From Acinetobacter johnsonii CIP 64.6 (GTDB lineage Bacteria > Pseudomonadota > Gammaproteobacteria > Pseudomonadales > Moraxellaceae), in NCBI RefSeq assembly GCF_000368045.1, contig NZ_KB849235.1:782467-846466 (forward strand): DNA of 64,000 bases, given 5' to 3'. Below, in pieces: positions 60,743 through 64,000 of the stretch. The notes under the pieces are model-generated. The model ran no database searches. It saw only the letters and a list, made by a program, of their open reading frames with translations, and was not told the DNA's origin. Every line of letters begins with the position of its first letter. Within the stretch, counting starts at the first letter, position 1. A program made the position numbers and the translations under genes.

Positions 60743-61930
60743 ATGCAAAATATTGACTTACTTTTTCTTCTTCTTGGTGCGGTTTTAGTCCTTGCCATGC
60801 ACGCGGGCTTTGCTTTTTTAGAACTAGGGACAGTTCGTCATAAAAACCAAGTCAACGCTTTAAGCAAAATTTTAACGGACTTTTCACTTTCCGCAATCGC
60901 CTACTTCTTTGTTGGTTATTACATTTCCTATGGACATCATTTTTTCCATATCGGGGATACCTTAGCGGCGGATCATGGTTATAACCTGATGCGCTGTTTT
61001 TTCCTGCTCACTTTTGCGGCCGCAATTCCAGCCATTATTTCAGGCGGTATTGCCGAGCGTGCCAAAATGCGCTCACAAGCGATTGCAACCGTGTTATTGG
61101 TGGCCTTGGTTTATCCTTTCTTTGAAGGAATCGCATGGAATGGCAACTTTGGTTTACAACAGTGGCTACAAGATACTTTCGGTGCAAGTTTCCATGACTT
61201 CGCAGGTTCAGTGGTCGTACATGCTATGGGAGGCTGGATCGCTCTGGCTGCGGTGGTTCTACTCGGTGCACGTGATGGTCGCTACAAAAAAGATGGCCGT
61301 GTCAGTGCGCATCCTCCTTCGTCTATTCCGTTCTTGGCTCTAGGTTCATGGATTTTGATCATCGGTTGGTTCGGCTTTAATGTGATGAGTGCGCAGCGTT
61401 TAGATGCAATTTCAGGACTGGTCGCGATTAACTCACTTATGGCCATGGTTGGCGGTACTTTGGCAGCTAACTTCGCAGGAAAAAATGACCCTGGCTTCTT
61501 ACACAATGGCCCTTTAGCGGGTCTTGTGGCAATTTGTGCAGGTTCAGATGTCGTACATCCGATTGGGGCATTGGTGATTGGCGCCATTGCTGGACTGATT
61601 TTTGTCAAACTTTTCACCTACACCCAAAACAAGCTAAAAATCGATGATGTACTCGGTGTATGGCCTTTGCACGGCGTATGTGGTGCCTTTGGTGGGCTTG
61701 CAGTCGGGATCTTTGGTCAAAAATGGCTTGGTGGTTTGGGCGGTGTTGCGATGATGTCACAGCTGATTGGAACGCTATTGGCTATTGGTATTGCTCTTAT
61801 TGGTGGATTGGTGGTCTATGGCGCTTTAAAAGCCACGATGGGCATCCGTTTAAGCCAAGAAGATGAATTCCGCGGTGCCGATTTATCCATTCATAAAATC
61901 TCTGCCAACTCAGATGACAGTATGTTCTAA
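60743..61930 (+). CDS. Ammonium transporter (AmtB family)
   Basis: 395 residues from ATG 60743 (GGAA upstream); the open frame begins 11 codons earlier. Eleven or so membrane helices. Family signatures: VLAMHAGFAFLELGTVRHKN (about 15-34), AAAIPAIISGGIAERAKMRS (about 92-111), AGSVVVHAMGGWIALAAVVL with the first pore histidine (about 155-174), and VWPLHGVCGAFGGLAVGIFG with the second pore histidine (about 308-327). It conducts ammonium inward. No glnK follows and the C-terminal regulatory tail is short, so PII control may be weak. Confidence 0.93.
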   Translation: MQNIDLLFLLLGAVLVLAMHAGFAFLELGTVRHKNQVNALSKILTDFSLSAIAYFFVGYYISYGHHFFHIGDTLAADHGYNLMRCFFLLTFAAAIPAIISGGIAERAKMRSQAIATVLLVALVYPFFEGIAWNGNFGLQQWLQDTFGASFHDFAGSVVVHAMGGWIALAAVVLLGARDGRYKKDGRVSAHPPSSIPFLALGSWILIIGWFGFNVMSAQRLDAISGLVAINSLMAMVGGTLAANFAGKNDPGFLHNGPLAGLVAICAGSDVVHPIGALVIGAIAGLIFVKLFTYTQNKLKIDDVLGVWPLHGVCGAFGGLAVGIFGQKWLGGLGGVAMMSQLIGTLLAIGIALIGGLVVYGALKATMGIRLSQEDEFRGADLSIHKISANSDDSMF

Positions 61931-61947
61931 AGCATTTCCATTTTAAT

Positions 61948-61973
61948 GCGGCTCACATGGGCCGCTTTTTTTT
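61948..61973 (+). terminator. Terminator after the ammonium transporter gene
   Basis: GCGGC pairs with GCCGC around TCACATGG, followed by eight T, 18 bases after the stop. Confidence 0.8.
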
Positions 61974-62000
61974 ATTCGTATTGAACATTATAAGAGGCTT

Positions 62001-62693
62001 TTAGCGCTCTAAATAATCGAAAATCTCAGACAATGCCGTAATACTCGGTGCAGTCATCTGTACTAAAGGAACATGAAAGCCTGATAGCCACAGCGCTTGC
62101 ATTCCTGCCTGCTGCGCACCTTGTACATCATTAATAGGATGATCTCCTATAAATAAGCACTGCTCCACATCAACAGCCAACTGCTGTGCGGTATCTATAA
62201 AAATATCAGCTTGGGGTTTGGCTTGACCAAACAATCCAGAGCTATTGATCACATCAAAATAATGCTGAAAGCCCAAGCCATTTAATATAGACAGCCGTGT
62301 GGAATGACCGCCATTTGAAATAATGGCGAGTTTATATCCTGCTTGCTTTAGACGGGTCAGTGTTTGCTCAGCCTCAGGCATTGCCACAGCGCTGCAACCA
62401 AACTGTTCAAACCAGAAATTGCTTAACTCTTCTAAATGTGGAGGCACCTGCCAGTTTAACTCCTGTAGCAACGCATAAGCCACAGAAGCACCGATACTGG
62501 GATGGGTTAAATACTCTTTTAAGGGATAACCACCATTGTCAATCCGATTCACAATCGACTCAATCTGCTCCACATCAACGCAGTTAAGTTGGCTTTGATA
62601 ATAGTCGACAAGGCTTTGACTAAAAGCCGCAACACTTCGTCCACGATGCGTCAAGGTATTATCCAAATCAAATAGAACAGCACGTATCGACAT
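62001..62693 (-). CDS. HAD-family hydrolase (phosphoglycolate phosphatase / YjjG-like)
   Basis: 230 residues. HAD motif I is AVLFDLDNTLTHRG (about 5-18) with the nucleophile in DLDNT. A helical cap follows (about 20-90). Motif II is LAIISNGGHSTRL (about 113-125), motif III the lysine in FGQAKPQADIFIDTAQ (about 148-163), and motif IV CLFIGDHPINDVQGAQQAG (about 173-191). It dephosphorylates small metabolites such as nucleotides or sugar phosphates in the cytoplasm. Convergent with the ammonium transporter. Confidence 0.9.
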   Translation of the reverse strand: MSIRAVLFDLDNTLTHRGRSVAAFSQSLVDYYQSQLNCVDVEQIESIVNRIDNGGYPLKEYLTHPSIGASVAYALLQELNWQVPPHLEELSNFWFEQFGCSAVAMPEAEQTLTRLKQAGYKLAIISNGGHSTRLSILNGLGFQHYFDVINSSGLFGQAKPQADIFIDTAQQLAVDVEQCLFIGDHPINDVQGAQQAGMQALWLSGFHVPLVQMTAPSITALSEIFDYLER

Positions 62694-62857
62694 GTTTAAA
62701 CCTCATGTATTTGAGAGCAAATGTAACACTGAAACGACACTTTGTATTCGCCTTAAAGCGATAACCAAAGCACAGATCATGCTAAAGCAGATGAAACAGC
62801 GTTTATGTTAAGCCTCGTTTAAGCTGACGCTGTTGGAATAGCGCTTATTTTCAGAAC

Positions 62858-63568
62858 ATGGCCTCACTTGTGTCGGATCAGCAACGTTTTTTCATCCTTC
62901 AGTTTTTTATTTTGACGCTGGGTTTTGCCGTATTGTGGCTGCTCTTCCCTGTGGCGGGCACCATCGACTTACAACTGATTCACCCCTTTATGGATCAAAC
63001 TGGTCATTTTCCACTAAAGCGCGACTGGGCCTTAGCAGAACTGAATCACCGTTATGTTAAAGACATCATCATCGCAGTGTATGTAATTTATTTGCTGAAA
63101 TGGCTCACTTCATATAAATGGGCTACGTTCAAGCCCCAGCGTTGGCAAAATGGTTATTTCATTGGCTTAGTCCTCATCAGTACCAGCCTCATTGGGATTT
63201 TAAAATCACAATCTGCGCATGCCTGCCCATGGGACATGACACTGGCCACAGCACATGATTTCTTTTGGGACTTATCAGCCAGCGCAGGACATTGCTTCCC
63301 TGGAGGACATGCCGCAACAGGTTTTGCACTCTTTGTGGGATATTTCGTATACCGTCTAAATGAACCCAAACGCGCGTGGTTTTATTTGCTTGCTGCCCTG
63401 ATTTTAGGCTTTGTCATGGGTTGGGCGCAAATGATGCGGGGTGCGCATTTCCTTAGTCACAATTTATGGACGGCATGGGTGATTTGGCTGGTCAATGTAC
63501 TGGCATATGCGCTGTGTTATAAACAGTTTACACTGTCCAGCCCAACTCAAGCCGAAACTACAGCTTAA
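62858..63568 (+). CDS. PAP2-family membrane phosphatase
   Basis: 236 residues, about six membrane helices. The acid-phosphatase motifs are KSQSAHACPWDMTL (motif I K-x6-RP-like, with a changed RP, about 123-136), AGHCFPGGHAATGFALFVGY (motif II PSGH-like as PGGH, about 147-166) and RGAHFLSHNLWTAWVIW (motif III SR-x5-H-like, about 193-209). Likely a lipid phosphate or undecaprenyl-pyrophosphate phosphatase of the inner membrane. Its end overlaps the end of the convergent kinase gene by 11 bases. Confidence 0.87.
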   Translation: MASLVSDQQRFFILQFFILTLGFAVLWLLFPVAGTIDLQLIHPFMDQTGHFPLKRDWALAELNHRYVKDIIIAVYVIYLLKWLTSYKWATFKPQRWQNGYFIGLVLISTSLIGILKSQSAHACPWDMTLATAHDFFWDLSASAGHCFPGGHAATGFALFVGYFVYRLNEPKRAWFYLLAALILGFVMGWAQMMRGAHFLSHNLWTAWVIWLVNVLAYALCYKQFTLSSPTQAETTA

Positions 63569-64000
63569 AGATCACTTGAACTTGTAAGCCGCCCAATCCT
63601 GCACTTTGTCCAAAGTGCAGTTTGGCGCCAATTTTTTCTGCGGCTTTATCGACAATGGATAAACCCAATCCACTGCCGACTTCCAGATGGTGATGTACGC
63701 GATAGAAACGCTTTAAAATATGATCATAAAGTTCTGGCTCAATGCCCGGTCCACTGTCTTCAATTTGAACAATGGCTTGCTGATCTTGCTGATAAATGGA
63801 GACATTAATCACGCCCTGTTCAGGCGTATATTTAATCGCATTATCCAAGAGATTATAGACAATAGAATGTAAGGCTGAACTTTGAGTTTCTAGCCAAAGT
63901 TCTTCATGCTGTTCCAAGCCTAAATCGATGCTTTTGGCTAGCGCCAGCTCCATCAGTTGCTCCATACATTCAACCGCCACATCACTTAGCCCTAGCCTTT
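63558..64000 (-). CDS. Sensor histidine kinase, C-terminal part (runs off the window)
   Basis: Only the catalytic end is present; the reading frame continues past the right edge. Visible boxes: N box SIVYNLLDNAIKYTPEQG, G1 box IVQIEDSGPGIEPELY, F region LKRFYRVHHHLEVG and G2 box GSGLGLSIVDKAAEKIG. These belong to a HisKA/HATPase two-component kinase of the QseC/PmrB kind. The phospho-accepting histidine and sensor domain lie outside. Adjacent to a PAP2 phosphatase, a pairing seen with envelope-sensing systems. Confidence 0.9.
   Translation of the reverse strand, partial: RLGLSDVAVECMEQLMELALAKSIDLGLEQHEELWLETQSSALHSIVYNLLDNAIKYTPEQGVINVSIYQQDQQAIVQIEDSGPGIEPELYDHILKRFYRVHHHLEVGSGLGLSIVDKAAEKIGAKLHFGQSAGLGGLQVQVIFKL

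Overview
The window reads as ordinary chromosome of an Acinetobacter species. The main reasons are the complete pilG-pilH-pilI-pilJ-chpA(-chpC) array, the Acinetobacter-type cytoplasmic YkuD enzyme ElsL, a 1087-bp IS30-family element whose length and ends match what I remember of ISAba125, and AT-rich intergenic DNA with small dispersed hairpin repeats. No rRNA, prophage, integrase or CRISPR array was seen. The species cannot be fixed from the sequence alone.

Layout. 1-2.6 kb: tRNA-Val, elsL and a DUF454 membrane protein, a DUF1853 protein and an entericidin-like lipoprotein. 2.7-12.4 kb: dapE, then the minus-strand Chp chemosensory system that controls type IV pili (two CheY-like regulators, a CheW, the receptor PilJ, the giant hybrid kinase ChpA with four Hpt domains, and a second CheW-like protein). 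12.7-19.5 kb: a coiled-coil secreted protein, a two-gene RND efflux pump without its outer-membrane partner, and proS. 19.5-26.4 kb: a minus-strand operon of four exported proteins that share a short motif after the signal peptide (L-x-D/N-x-x-L-x-x-V/T-x-G-Q/E). The third and largest gene is broken by the insertion sequence with a clean 3-bp target duplication. 26.6-31.8 kb: dcd, a LysE exporter, and a TAXI-type TRAP transporter with DUF1850, its genes overlapping by ATGA. 31.8-37.6 kb: apbC/mrp, small proteins including a LEA/hydrophilin-like protein, a HEPN-like membrane protein, and metG. 37.7-46 kb: an AT-rich accessory stretch with a HEPN-plus-zinc-ribbon orphan, an exported metallo-beta-lactamase-fold hydrolase, a CsgG/DUF4810/DUF799 lipoprotein trio, a second LysE exporter, oleate hydratase, a DIP1984 protein, and hairpin repeats. 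46.4-49.8 kb: a TetR-MFS-HlyD drug-efflux operon with a visible palindromic operator. 49.9-55.5 kb: a PLP desulfhydrase/deaminase-like enzyme, a YhiN flavoprotein, small proteins and an MscS-like membrane protein. 56-59.2 kb: a glutamate/aspartate-type ABC importer. 59.3-64 kb: periplasmic alpha-carbonic anhydrase, an ammonium transporter, a HAD hydrolase, a PAP2 phosphatase, and the C-terminal end of a sensor kinase that runs off the window.

The most distinctive points are the dated-looking insertion that splits a 761-codon exported protein and may create a hybrid promoter, the four-gene exported family around it, two unrelated HEPN-like proteins with R-x4-H motifs, the hydrophilin-like repeat protein, and the dispersed hairpin repeats. 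I did not find convincing evidence for a complete novel multi-gene defence or metabolic system. The four-gene exported operon is the best candidate for an undescribed surface system.
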